A DNA stretch of 64,000 bases from an uncultured bacterium (lineage in GTDB: Bacteria; Armatimonadota; JACIXR01): assembly GCA_938041455.1 (NCBI GenBank), contig CALITO010000008.1, forward strand, positions 270,319 through 334,318, in the 5' to 3' direction. The notes under the pieces were generated by a model. That model did not search any database. It was not told the origin of the DNA and was given only the letters and a program-made list of their open reading frames with translations. Position 1 is the stretch's first letter; the number at the start of each line of letters is the position of its first letter. Shown here piece by piece: positions 19,674 through 29,790 of this stretch. Both the position numbers and the translations under genes were made by a program.

Positions 19674-21537
19674 ACCTATCCCCTGCCCCTTGCATTCTGT
19701 TCATCAAGGCTTCTGCTTTTCTTTTTATCTCCTCCCCTAAAGCGGGATGTTCGAGCAGAAGTTTGAGTTTTTCCCTGAGTTCCTTTTCGTTTCTGACCTT
19801 TATACCTACCCCTTCTCTCTCTACTAATTGAGAGATATCTTGAAAGTTGTTCATATAGGGTCCAAAGAGCACTGGCTTACCCCAAGCGAGCGGTTCAAGG
19901 ATATTGTGCCCCCCCTTAGGGACGAGGCTCCCTCCCACAAAGGAAATAGTGGAGAGTCCATAGAGGGTGGATAGTTCCCCTACAGTATCTATCAAAATGA
20001 CGGTGTGGGGGTCTAAATCTGCTTTGGGTAAGGAACTCCTCCTTATAGATATGAATCCCTGCCTGGATAGAAACGCTTCCACTTGTTGTATCCTTTCGGG
20101 ATGGCGAGGGGCAATTATGAGGCGGAGGTCGGGATGAGATAGTCTTGCCTCCCAAAATGCCCGCAAAACCTTCTCCTCTTCCCCCTGATGGGTGCTCCCT
20201 GCCAGGAAAACCTTTTCGTTTTCAAGAACTCTCAGAATGGATCGCAGGCTCTCAAGCCGGGAGGAATTCCTGATGCCGAGGACCTGATCGAATTTCGTAT
20301 TTCCCAACACCTCCACCTTTCTACCACCACAAAGCCTTACCCTTTGGGCATCTCTCTCCGATTGCATCAGAAGATGGAGTTGACGGAGGAAGGGAGCGAA
20401 GAAGAAGCGGAGGGCTCTTAAGGAGAGGAGACTTTTATCCGATATTCTCCCATTTACTAGCACTACGGGTATTCCCAGCAAGCGAGCCCAAAAGATGAGG
20501 TTAGGCCATATCTCTGTTTCCACAAGGCAAAGAAGAGCGGGCTTCAATCTCATCAAGGCAAGGAGGGGGAAGGGAAAGAGGTCAAAGGGGAAGAAGAATA
20601 GCCGGGCGAAGGAAGAAAGATGCTTTTTAGCGGTTTCCATTCCCGTGTGCGTTATCACCGAGAGAAGAAGGGGATGCTCGGGCTCAAGGGAATGGAGCTT
20701 TTCTATTATCGGCTTAACAGCCATTACCTCTCCCACGGAAACTGCATGACACCATATGCCTCCCTTTGAACGAGGGAGGATGCCCATCCTTTCTTTCCAA
20801 CCCCTTAAGTGCTTACCCTTTATTTGGCGGAGAAAGAGGAAAAAGAGGATAACGGGGAGAAGGAGAAATAAGAGGGTATTGTAGATAAGAATGGGAAGAA
20901 GCATTTCCCAGATAGAAGGATTTTCCTCCTCCAGAAGGCGCCTTGCTTTCTCCTCTTCCCCGTCTATAGCTTTTTTCACAAGTTCCAGCTCTTCTCCCTG
21001 GATGAAGAGTGGCTCTCCGAAAGAAACTACTATTCTGGAAAAAGGGAGAGGAAGGAGGTGCTTATCCCATGTTCTGAGGCGGATTGCCGAGCTTGCAGAA
21101 ACACCCACAGGGATTAAAGGATGTCCACCCCTTGTGAGGAAAAGGATCCCTCTATGGGGGATGCGAGGTGGACCCAAAGGACCATCAGGGGTTATCCCCA
21201 ATATCTCCCCTCTTTCCAGTGCCCTCCTCGCTTCGCGTAGAGCGGATAAGCCCCCCCTTCTTGTGGAACCCCTTACCACCTTACAACCCGTAAGAAGAAG
21301 GAATTTTTCCAATATATAGCCATCTTCCGAAGGAGAAACTATACAAGTGAGGTGTAGTTTTCGTAAAAGGAAAACGGGCAGGGAAAACGAGCCGTGCCAA
21401 GAAGCGAGGATGGAACCCGGCTTAATCCGCTCTCTTCCCACCAACCTAAGGCGACAGGTAATGGTAATCAACCGGAGGAGAAGTAAACCGAGGTAGGGAG
21501 CTATACCGCTAAGTATTTTCTCTATGAGTCCCCTCAT
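19633..21537 (-). CDS. waaA: Fusion: N-terminal DUF374 (LPLAT-like) + C-terminal 3-deoxy-D-manno-octulosonate (Kdo) transferase
   Basis: N-term LVGRERIKPGSILASWHGSFSLPVFLLRK...GITPDGPLGPP…; C-term WCHAVSVGEVMAVKPIIEKL…LLLSVITHTGMETAKK…LCLVETEIWPNLIFWARLLGIPVVLVNGRIS. Track ORF starts at 21618; M28 (21537) is the more likely start. Confidence 0.85.
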   Translation of the reverse strand: MRGLIEKILSGIAPYLGLLLLRLITITCRLRLVGRERIKPGSILASWHGSFSLPVFLLRKLHLTCIVSPSEDGYILEKFLLLTGCKVVRGSTRRGGLSALREARRALERGEILGITPDGPLGPPRIPHRGILFLTRGGHPLIPVGVSASSAIRLRTWDKHLLPLPFSRIVVSFGEPLFIQGEELELVKKAIDGEEEKARRLLEEENPSIWEMLLPILIYNTLLFLLLPVILFFLFLRQIKGKHLRGWKERMGILPRSKGGIWCHAVSVGEVMAVKPIIEKLHSLEPEHPLLLSVITHTGMETAKKHLSSFARLFFFPFDLFPFPLLALMRLKPALLCLVETEIWPNLIFWARLLGIPVVLVNGRISDKSLLSLRALRFFFAPFLRQLHLLMQSERDAQRVRLCGGRKVEVLGNTKFDQVLGIRNSSRLESLRSILRVLENEKVFLAGSTHQGEEEKVLRAFWEARLSHPDLRLIIAPRHPERIQQVEAFLSRQGFISIRRSSLPKADLDPHTVILIDTVGELSTLYGLSTISFVGGSLVPKGGHNILEPLAWGKPVLFGPYMNNFQDISQLVEREGVGIKVRNEKELREKLKLLLEHPALGEEIKRKAEALMNRMQGAGDRYAHFIHNLLSEKP

Positions 21538-23242
21538 CGCTACCCATCTGCATTTTGTAGAGTGTGGCGTAGAGCCCTCCCTTTTTAAGGAGCTCTTCAT
21601 GGGTTCCTTCCTCAGCAACCCTTCCCTCGTTTAGCACGATTATCTTATCCGCTATCCGGGCGGTGGAGAGGCGATGAGCCACCAGTATGACTGTATATCT
21701 TCCCTGAGAGATATGCCTGAGGAGGTGTTGTTCTGCTGATGAATCAAGATTTGCTGTTGCCTCGTCGAGAATGAGGATGGCAGGCTTGCGGAGGAGGGCG
21801 CGGGCTATAGCAAGCTTCTGTCTTTGCCCAGCCGAGAGCGTGACCCCCCTCTCTCCAATAACGGTGTCCAATCCCCGGGGAAGCGAGGCTATGAAATCCC
21901 AGAGAGCCACCTCTTCCAAGGCTTCTTTCATTTCCTCCTCAGAAACCTCCTCTGGATAAGAGAGGTTCTCCCTTATGGTCCCCGCGAAAAGAAAAGGCTC
22001 CTGAGAAACGATGGCTACCTGCTGGCGAAGTGAGAGAACATCTGCTTCCCTTATATCTCTACCATCAAATATTACTCTCCCCTCTATGGGGTCATAGAAA
22101 CGGGGGACAAGGTCAACGAGGGTTGTTTTCCCTACTCCGGAAGGTCCTACTATCGCTATTATCTCGCCTTTTCGGAGGCTCAAATTTATGCCTTCCAGGA
22201 CCCTCGTCTCATCGTAGGCGAAGGAAACATTCTCAAATGATAATTCTTTAGCGAAGGGCGTTAACTTTTCCCCTTCTTTTCTCTCGGAGACGGAGGAGAG
22301 TTCGAGAAGTTCTATCAAACGAGAACCCGCGCCGAGCGCCTGTTGAAACACGACCACGCCCTCACCTAAACCCCTCACATTTTGATAAACGGTGCTAAGA
22401 AGAATAACGAACTGGGTTAATTTCCCTATATCAAAGTTCGCTCCCCTCGCTATTTGCCAGGTAGCGAAGAGTATGAGAGCTATTACCCCTACCGCTCCAG
22501 CAAATTGAATAGAGGGACTGAGGAGAGCCCTTAATCTCACACCCCGCATAATTGAACCGAATGTCCTCGCGGTGAGTTCTATAAACCTTTGATTCTCGAA
22601 ACTCTCGGCGCAGAGCACCTTGATTTCCTTTATGAAAGCAAGGGAGTTCTCAAGGGCTGTGTTAAGCTCCGCCAGTCTTCTTTGAATCTCTATTTGTATC
22701 CTCTTCATCTTCTTACCCGCCTTATCTATGAGGAAGGCCATTAAGGGAAAGGTAAGAACGCTGAAAAGGGCAAGTCGCCAATTCAAGAGGAAAAGCCCCA
22801 CTGTGAGAAAGAACGCGATAATAGGTGAAGCCACGAGCTTCTCAATAGCGGAGGGAATGCTATCCTCTATTACCTTCACATCCACGATAACCCGGGACAT
22901 AAGGTCCCCTACCCTACGATGAGCGAAGAGGGTAAGGGGAGAATTTATTAAGCGGGAAAAAAGGAGCCTCCTCATCTCCATACCCATCCCATTGGATGCC
23001 CGGGGTAGGAAATAGGCGCTAAAATATTGGCAAATCCCTATAACCAAGTATACGACTAATCCTTGGAGACAGATCCAAGGAACATTTTGAAGGTTCTTCC
23101 CAGCGATGCTATTTATTGCGTCACCGGAGAGGTAAGCTACAGCCCTTACCAAAACACCCGCCCCCAAAGAGCCTACAAGCCCAAGAAGGATATACCATTT
23201 GTATTTGAAAAGCCAGGAACTAAGCCAAGACAGAGGTTTCAC
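21509..23242 (-). CDS. msbA: MsbA-like ABC transporter (permease-ATPase fusion)
   Basis: 577 aa; Walker A GPSGVGKTT, signature LSAGQRQKLAIARALLRKP, Walker B AILILDEATANLD; next to waaA/lpxK. Confidence 0.85.
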   Translation of the reverse strand: MKPLSWLSSWLFKYKWYILLGLVGSLGAGVLVRAVAYLSGDAINSIAGKNLQNVPWICLQGLVVYLVIGICQYFSAYFLPRASNGMGMEMRRLLFSRLINSPLTLFAHRRVGDLMSRVIVDVKVIEDSIPSAIEKLVASPIIAFFLTVGLFLLNWRLALFSVLTFPLMAFLIDKAGKKMKRIQIEIQRRLAELNTALENSLAFIKEIKVLCAESFENQRFIELTARTFGSIMRGVRLRALLSPSIQFAGAVGVIALILFATWQIARGANFDIGKLTQFVILLSTVYQNVRGLGEGVVVFQQALGAGSRLIELLELSSVSERKEGEKLTPFAKELSFENVSFAYDETRVLEGINLSLRKGEIIAIVGPSGVGKTTLVDLVPRFYDPIEGRVIFDGRDIREADVLSLRQQVAIVSQEPFLFAGTIRENLSYPEEVSEEEMKEALEEVALWDFIASLPRGLDTVIGERGVTLSAGQRQKLAIARALLRKPAILILDEATANLDSSAEQHLLRHISQGRYTVILVAHRLSTARIADKIIVLNEGRVAEEGTHEELLKKGGLYATLYKMQMGSDEGTHRENT

Positions 23243-23299
23243 AAGGATATATTTTACCCGCTCACGCTCCCCTCGTAAAGTAACTAATCCTGCCTCTTT

Positions 23300-24562
23300 T
23301 TAATGTGTCTTCCCTTTCTTCAATGCGGAGGCGAGAACCTCTATGAGATGGCTAACTTTTATCCCGCGAGGCAAAATGTTCCCCAATTGCATTATACAAG
23401 ATGGGCAACCAGTCACTACTAACTTTGCTCCGCTCTCTAATATCCTTTCTCTTTTTCTCCTTCCCACCGCTTGAGAAGTTTCATAATAAAACAAATTGAA
23501 ACTACCCGCCCCTCCGCAACATCTGTCCGCCTCCTTCATTTCTTGAAAGTTTTCCCCTGCGAGCCTCGTAAGTACCTCCCTGGGTTCAACCCATATTTTC
23601 TGTCCCCTTCTCAGATGACAAGGGTCATGATATGTTACTTTCTCCTTTAATGTAGCTAATTCCTCTGGCAACCCTAATTCCAAAACGAGTTCGCTTATAT
23701 CCTTGACCTTGGAAGAATCCCATTCCAATTTCAAAATTCTGTTCCATTCCTTCTTAAGGGAAAGCCCACAAGAGGCACAGGCTGTTACGATGTAATCCAC
23801 TTCAAGTTGGGAAAATACATCTATGTTTCGTTGAGCTAAATACCTTGCTCCTTCAACATCGCCATTGATATAAAGAGGGGTCCCGCAACACATCTGCCCC
23901 TTGGGGATTATCACTTCTACTCCGAGTTCAGTGAGGCTGTCCACGAGAGAAACACCGATTTTGGGGTATATATAATTAGTCGCACAGCCCACGAAAAAAG
24001 CGACCCGTAACCTTCTTTCTCCCTTGGCGGGAACAACCTCGGGATAGCGAGAGATGAATGACCTAAGGGCAAAGAGGGGGATACTTCTCCTTAGGGGCAT
24101 ACCAAAGAAGGGAAAGAGAATTCTCAAGGGGTTGTAGCGCCAAAATATGAGGCTTACACGCTGGAGGAAAGCAAGCAAAGTCACGGTGAAGGGAAAAACT
24201 CGCCTTGTCCGCATAAAGTAGCGGAAAACGGCTCTCTTTCCCCAAGAGAGAGACCTATCCTTGACCTCCTCCTCCCTTGCGGATAGGAAGAGGCGGTCAA
24301 GTTCAACACCACTTGGGCATTCCTCAACGCAGGCTTTACACATAAGACAACGAAAGAGGGAATCATGCCAAATAGAGGTGAAGTGGGTGATTCCTCTCAG
24401 AAGACTCTTGAATAATTGGAGCCTTCCTCTTGGGGAATAGGGTTCCGTTTTGAACTCGCTGAAGATGGGGCATACCGCTCTGCAGAACCCACACTTCATA
24501 CATTTCGCAAGTTCTTCGTTTAGGTCGAATTCCCTTAAATCTACTCTTTCTTTGGTCCGCAT
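23300..24562 (-). CDS. (Fe-S)-binding oxidoreductase subunit (GlcF-like)
   Basis: Two 4Fe-4S motifs (CMKCGFCRAVCP, CLMCKACVEECP) plus CCG-type domains (MCCGTPL, CCGGAGSFNLF). Confidence 0.85.
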   Translation of the reverse strand: MRTKERVDLREFDLNEELAKCMKCGFCRAVCPIFSEFKTEPYSPRGRLQLFKSLLRGITHFTSIWHDSLFRCLMCKACVEECPSGVELDRLFLSAREEEVKDRSLSWGKRAVFRYFMRTRRVFPFTVTLLAFLQRVSLIFWRYNPLRILFPFFGMPLRRSIPLFALRSFISRYPEVVPAKGERRLRVAFFVGCATNYIYPKIGVSLVDSLTELGVEVIIPKGQMCCGTPLYINGDVEGARYLAQRNIDVFSQLEVDYIVTACASCGLSLKKEWNRILKLEWDSSKVKDISELVLELGLPEELATLKEKVTYHDPCHLRRGQKIWVEPREVLTRLAGENFQEMKEADRCCGGAGSFNLFYYETSQAVGRRKRERILESGAKLVVTGCPSCIMQLGNILPRGIKVSHLIEVLASALKKGKTH

Positions 24563-24596
24563 AGTATTAGATTATTATGCTCAATGAAAGGGATGT

Positions 24597-26888
24597 CTAT
24601 TTATAAATTGCTTCTAAATTAGTGAATTCGTTGAAAGGACCGAGCAAAATTGCTTCTCCCCGGCGTTTGAACTTAACCTCCTCTATTCGTTCACCTCGGG
24701 AGTTCAAAAGGAATATCCTCGTGCTTTTCAAGTCCCAATGGGGGGCAACATCCCTTAATTTGAGGGCTACTTCTTTCCCTGCCCCTATATGTAGTTTCAT
24801 CGTTTTCCCTGCGAGGAACATTTCAACATCTACTCCTTCTGCGTCGTTATAAAGATAATTTTCTGTTTTAATAGTCGTAACGACTTGCCTATTTCTCAGG
24901 ATCATATATTGCTCTATTTTTGGCCCTTTAACATAGAAGCCATTTTGGGGTAGTAGATAAGTCTTTCCGTTCCTCTTGAGTTCGTATGGTTTCTCCCCGA
25001 AATTCACAATTACCTCTGTTCCGTCTGAGAAATAAGTGCGCTGAACATCGTGGTCGGTAGTGAGGAACTCGTGGCTGAGTATCTCTTTATCTCCTATAAT
25101 CTCGTGTAATTTGCAAGTATTCCGATAAGAGCGAAGGAAGATGTCCCTATTTTCCTTCCAAGTCCTCGACCAAAACATTGGGATTGTGCCATAGAGGATA
25201 TTGAAGGCGTTTTTCTTGGATGTTATCTCGGGAGCAGCTTCTAAGAGGAAGTCAGTAGAATCTCCCCAATACCAGGTGGAAATTATACAGTCGTGAAATA
25301 CGAGTTCCCAAAGTGGTGCTCTCCACTTGTGTCCTATGCCCCATTTTTCGTAGACATCCCAAGCGGGGAGCTTATTACCCCAAGGGTCTGTGAATTCTTC
25401 CGTCTTTGATTTAGGGCGTATAAGATGCCCGGCTGGCCAGGAGAAGAAGGGGTTACAACTCATCATCCCTTCTATGTAGTCCAACACAGGAACACCCCAC
25501 CAAATGCCGTGTTCACCACCTACAATAAGTCCCAGGGAGCGAGCATAACTAAGCAGGTCAACCCCGCATTGTCTTTTAGCCCTCTTTGTTAGAGGGTGGT
25601 TCTGGTCATAACATTCGTATAAACCCTCAGCAGTTGTTACATCTATGAAGCGTCCTATAAAGGGATACTCCCTTAGGACATTTGGTATAACAATCTGGGC
25701 TGCGTCTTTCCAGAGAGCAGGGCAACGCTTCATATATTGCGTCTTCTTGTCCCAAGTGAGCCAGGCGGTCATCCTTTGCCCATTAGCCCTAAGGACAACA
25801 TCATCTGGTATCCTTCCATGGTGGGAATCTACATTCTTACCTTCTTCTAACGGTAGAATATCCGTGTAGTTATCGTATTCGCTTGTTACATAACCCAGGG
25901 CGTTGACCTTCATTATGTCTTCCCGTGAACTTCTACCATGGATTAACATTTTCTCAACGCCGTATGTCTTCGCTTCTATGGCAAATGTGAGGTAATCTAA
26001 GTCAGGCACCCACTCTACCCAAACATCCGGAGCCCCCAAGAGCCTTTGAATATTTGGGTTCTTCTTTATCTTCTCACTTAGGGGTATTATCAACCCTTTA
26101 CTCTTGGCATACGTCCGATAAGCCTTGGCAAGAGCTACATAACCTCCCTGAGAAGTGAAAGAAAGGTGAACAATCCGGGGGTAGGAGAACTTGCCCTTGC
26201 TTGGCTCCCAGTAAATACGGGGCAAGCGAAGTTCCTTATCGTCAAATTTGTAGATGGGGAAATAGACCGTTGCATCGTCGCTCGTCTCTATTATTATTGC
26301 ATAGCCAGCCCCTGTTACCAGGTCGCACACCCCTATCCAGGGCATATCCAATCTTGATGCATCATAAACCCAAAGAGGGGAATCCTTACTATCCAGAGGA
26401 TAAAGGTGTCCATTGCTGTAATCGGTTATGGCTATAACGCCCTTTTCCATCCTTGTAAGCAAAGGTTCAGGAGAGAAGAATCCCCAGAATGGTTGGGCGT
26501 TATCCTCCCTATAGACCTTTATAGTCAAGCGGGGTAGTTGAGGGTCAAGCGATAATTCGGCCTTCGTTTCTACGAGATTACCCCCGTGGTCAGGAAAACT
26601 CGTCTGAAAGATTATGCCGTTAGTGACTTGTTTGACCTCTCGGAAAGTCTCTCCTAATGGAATTTTCTCCTTTCGGGGTTGTTCCCAGGTTATCCCTTTC
26701 TCCAAATCCTTTACTTCCAGCCAACCCTTAACAGGGTCAACTGTTAGGCGAATTTTCCCGTTATCAATGAACCAGAGATTATCTTTTTTCTCTACCCTGG
26801 TCTTCGCCATAGCGGGGTTAAACACCTCCCAAAATAAGATGGCAAAAAAAGCAAGACTAAGCGAGGCTATCTTCTTCACATCTTTCAC
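24597..26888 (-). CDS. DUF5696-like / putative glycoside hydrolase, secreted
   Basis: 763 aa, signal peptide, beta-module (DNGKIRLTVDPVKGWLEVKDLEKGITWEQP) then TIM-barrel-like region (VEWVPDLDYLTFAIEAKTYGVEKMLIHG…YECYDQNHPLTKRAKRQCGVDLLSYARSLGLIVGGEHGIWWG). Confidence 0.6.
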   Translation of the reverse strand: MKDVKKIASLSLAFFAILFWEVFNPAMAKTRVEKKDNLWFIDNGKIRLTVDPVKGWLEVKDLEKGITWEQPRKEKIPLGETFREVKQVTNGIIFQTSFPDHGGNLVETKAELSLDPQLPRLTIKVYREDNAQPFWGFFSPEPLLTRMEKGVIAITDYSNGHLYPLDSKDSPLWVYDASRLDMPWIGVCDLVTGAGYAIIIETSDDATVYFPIYKFDDKELRLPRIYWEPSKGKFSYPRIVHLSFTSQGGYVALAKAYRTYAKSKGLIIPLSEKIKKNPNIQRLLGAPDVWVEWVPDLDYLTFAIEAKTYGVEKMLIHGRSSREDIMKVNALGYVTSEYDNYTDILPLEEGKNVDSHHGRIPDDVVLRANGQRMTAWLTWDKKTQYMKRCPALWKDAAQIVIPNVLREYPFIGRFIDVTTAEGLYECYDQNHPLTKRAKRQCGVDLLSYARSLGLIVGGEHGIWWGVPVLDYIEGMMSCNPFFSWPAGHLIRPKSKTEEFTDPWGNKLPAWDVYEKWGIGHKWRAPLWELVFHDCIISTWYWGDSTDFLLEAAPEITSKKNAFNILYGTIPMFWSRTWKENRDIFLRSYRNTCKLHEIIGDKEILSHEFLTTDHDVQRTYFSDGTEVIVNFGEKPYELKRNGKTYLLPQNGFYVKGPKIEQYMILRNRQVVTTIKTENYLYNDAEGVDVEMFLAGKTMKLHIGAGKEVALKLRDVAPHWDLKSTRIFLLNSRGERIEEVKFKRRGEAILLGPFNEFTNLEAIYK

Positions 26889-29029
26889 CTCTCGATTTTA
26901 AATATTAGTGGATACCAGGGAGAAAGTTCAATATTTACCTTATTAGTGGAAGGGAAAGACCTACGACTGACGATCTCGCTCACTTTTGCCTTGAACGGGA
27001 AAATCACCTCTATTTTCTCTTCCCTTTCAATCGCGTCATTTCCTGGGTAGCCGATTTGTTTTAGTTCCTCTCCTGCGAACTCGGGATTGCGGATTATCGC
27101 TACATAATCAGCTTCCTTACCCTTGTATCTCCACACCTCCATGCAATCAGCTATGTTACCATCTTCCTTTCTCACAATCACTGTGGGTTTTATGCCGTTT
27201 TCTTTCAGCAAATTAGCAAAAAGTTCTCGGAATGCATAACCCTGGGGTGGAGTGAGGCGCAGTTTTGGATAGATGCGGATATCCAAATTCAGATATATGG
27301 CTTTTCCTCTTCCCACTCTCTTCTCTATAACGGCAGGGGCTAAAGCTGTATAGCGAGCTTTGCCGGTGGTCGTTTCTATATCCCCCTCGAAAACTGGCAG
27401 GGGGGAGTATTCGGGCTTACCTACTTTTAACTCACCCCCCTCAGGCTCTGGATGCCAGCCAACGCTTTTCCTTTTAATGCCGAAAAGTTCGTCAAGTTGT
27501 CCTTCGGACAATCTCTTACAATGTTCATCCATAGTTGCGGTCATATTGTCGGCAATGACAATTCCTCCACCCCTGATAAATCTCTCGATCTCCTCACATT
27601 CCTTCTTTGACATTGCCACTGATTGAGGCAAAAGAAAGACCTTATAGCCTCCCTTCAGGAGCTCGCCATTCTCTATTTGCTCTGAGGAAAGGAACCTGTA
27701 TTGGAGTCCGATATCTTCAACGAGCCGGACGAAGCCATCCCTTGCCTTAGCAAAGCGGGAATGCACCCTCTCATAGGAGGAGAACCTCCGTGGCCAAGTA
27801 TCACCGTCTTCACGGGAATCGAACATCCAATGGGCACGGATGCTCGCCTGAGAGTAATGGATGGCAATGGGGTCAACGATTGGGTGTAGCTGGAAAATGG
27901 TGGTGGCTACCGACTTTATCTCCTTGATTATCTTGGCCAATTCCCTACCTCTCTCTGTTATTGGCATATCCTTCTTTTCTTTCTCAATACATCTTGAGTG
28001 CTCATCATCCCAGATGAGACATCCTTTATCGCCGTGGAGTAAAAGCCACCATAACTTCCTTCGGATGCGGTTATAATCCGTGCCGAAAACAGTGCTTATG
28101 ATAGGAGCATTTTGGGGGAAGAAGGAGCGAAATATCTCCCTGCTATTGCAGATGTCGTAGGGCTCAACCCAATCCAAAACTTTTGAGAGAAGGTAGAGGT
28201 TATAGCCTCCCCAGGCGCTCGGCATCTGGGTGCCTTCTATCCCTACCGGGGTTGAGGGGTCAATTTGGCGAATGATTTGACGCATCCTATCCAGTGTAGA
28301 GGCGAATGTGATGTCCATAAATTCCCTATGGTCCGCCCAGGGAGCGTAGTTCTCTAATCTCCCCTCCGCTAAAGCCTTCCTTTCCCGTTCCTTTATCTCA
28401 TAAGTAGTCATAGGTTCAACCTCATCCCAGTGGGAAAAGTTCGTATCCCATTCTCTATTGAGGTTTTCAATTGAGCGGTAGAGGGTTTTTAGCCATTCAC
28501 GAAAAACCCGGAGTGTATGCGGGGAGAAGCAGTAATCCATTGGATTAGCAAAGAAGCCCAGGGAGGGTTCATCGCGAAGGTCGTAGAGAAGAGGTTGATA
28601 AGGAGCGTAAATGGAGACCAGCTCCTTGAGTTCCTTCTCTGCTTTCTCCCAATAGGTGGGATCATGGAAGCAGGGTTTACGGACGAGGAAACGTTTATCT
28701 CGGGTGGAGATATAGGCTTTGAAATCCTCGTCATAGAGAACTTGTCTACTGTGAAGAAAGCAAAGTTCAAAGACAAGGTTCTCCACATAGAAGCCAAAAT
28801 TTTGTTCTATGAAAGGCTTAGGGTCCCTTCCTCTAAAGCACTCTTCAGCTGTGAATCCCAACTCTTGAAGACGCTCTATCCAGAGAGGGAAGTTCTTCAC
28901 ATCTCCTGTGCTCCACATAATAACCTGGTAGTTATCCCATCCCCGCCATTCTTCGGAGTGGGCAGGCGAAAGGATACATACCAGAAAATAGGTGAGAATT
29001 CCCGAACTCCAAAACAAAAATTTTTTCAC
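26885..29029 (-). CDS. GH42-like beta-galactosidase-type protein, secreted
   Basis: 714 aa; LYDLRDEPSLGFFANPMDYCFSPHTLRVFREWLKTLYRSIENLNREWDTNFSHWDEVEPMTTYE…; trimerisation-like VFLLPQSVAMSKKECEEIERFIRGGGIVIADN. Confidence 0.75.
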   Translation of the reverse strand: MKKFLFWSSGILTYFLVCILSPAHSEEWRGWDNYQVIMWSTGDVKNFPLWIERLQELGFTAEECFRGRDPKPFIEQNFGFYVENLVFELCFLHSRQVLYDEDFKAYISTRDKRFLVRKPCFHDPTYWEKAEKELKELVSIYAPYQPLLYDLRDEPSLGFFANPMDYCFSPHTLRVFREWLKTLYRSIENLNREWDTNFSHWDEVEPMTTYEIKERERKALAEGRLENYAPWADHREFMDITFASTLDRMRQIIRQIDPSTPVGIEGTQMPSAWGGYNLYLLSKVLDWVEPYDICNSREIFRSFFPQNAPIISTVFGTDYNRIRRKLWWLLLHGDKGCLIWDDEHSRCIEKEKKDMPITERGRELAKIIKEIKSVATTIFQLHPIVDPIAIHYSQASIRAHWMFDSREDGDTWPRRFSSYERVHSRFAKARDGFVRLVEDIGLQYRFLSSEQIENGELLKGGYKVFLLPQSVAMSKKECEEIERFIRGGGIVIADNMTATMDEHCKRLSEGQLDELFGIKRKSVGWHPEPEGGELKVGKPEYSPLPVFEGDIETTTGKARYTALAPAVIEKRVGRGKAIYLNLDIRIYPKLRLTPPQGYAFRELFANLLKENGIKPTVIVRKEDGNIADCMEVWRYKGKEADYVAIIRNPEFAGEELKQIGYPGNDAIEREEKIEVIFPFKAKVSEIVSRRSFPSTNKVNIELSPWYPLIFKIER

Positions 29030-29790
29030 AGCCGTATTATATAGCTTGCCTTAAAGGTTTGGAATTCCTGGGGACTTCCATCCATAAAACCAAAGAAGAA
29101 AACGAGGTTACCATTCCCTCCGTCAAAGAGGAAGATATTCTGAGCCTGGGGTTGAGAATAGATTTTCTCTATACGCAATTTGCCCCATTGGGTTAAAATC
29201 CAGATAAAGGGTTCCTCAAGACTCAAGGGTTCGTCCCGAGATTGCCAACACCTATCTACCACATTTCCCATATCCTCAGAGATAAGACCGTCAAAACTAT
29301 TCACCAACCACTGCTTTGCGGAAGGTATTGCAAACACCTGGGCTAAAAATGCTGATACTTTCCTCGGCGAGCCTTCAAATTTAAGTTCTACATCGACCCC
29401 CAGTAGAGCCTCCCTTCCTACTTTGTATTTCACTATGTATCTTATAGGTTCGTCCATCTTAACTCCTCCTGCCTTCAACTCCCCTTCTCCTACGGCGATC
29501 AGAGCGTCTTTCATCCTCTCAATTTTTAAACGGCCTTCCTTCTCCTCCTTACTACCTATATATCCCTTTGGATATATTCCCCAATCAGTATAAATATGAA
29601 AATCGCTCAGGATAACAACTCCTTTTTTATCTTCTAATCTATCCATCAACCACCCCTTTCCCTTGGAAAGGTAGAGCGTGAAATATTCGTTTCCTACGGC
29701 TGTTTCATTTTCTCCTTCCTTAACCCATACTCCCTGTGCCGCAACTGTGTAGACAATCGTGAGCAGATAGAGGTAAATCGTCCTTCTCAT
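29026..29790 (-). CDS. Secreted 254-aa beta-module protein resembling the C-terminal module of the adjacent GH13 protein
   Basis: Signal peptide; VAFLAQ/LVN-x-F-x-G and NIFLFDGGNGNLVFFFGFMDG resemble FLAQRLDFEGITSCLVNGEE / NLFLYNLGGGNIVLFFAFMDG in 29787-33980. Confidence 0.6.
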   Translation of the reverse strand: MRRTIYLYLLTIVYTVAAQGVWVKEGENETAVGNEYFTLYLSKGKGWLMDRLEDKKGVVILSDFHIYTDWGIYPKGYIGSKEEKEGRLKIERMKDALIAVGEGELKAGGVKMDEPIRYIVKYKVGREALLGVDVELKFEGSPRKVSAFLAQVFAIPSAKQWLVNSFDGLISEDMGNVVDRCWQSRDEPLSLEEPFIWILTQWGKLRIEKIYSQPQAQNIFLFDGGNGNLVFFFGFMDGSPQEFQTFKASYIIRL

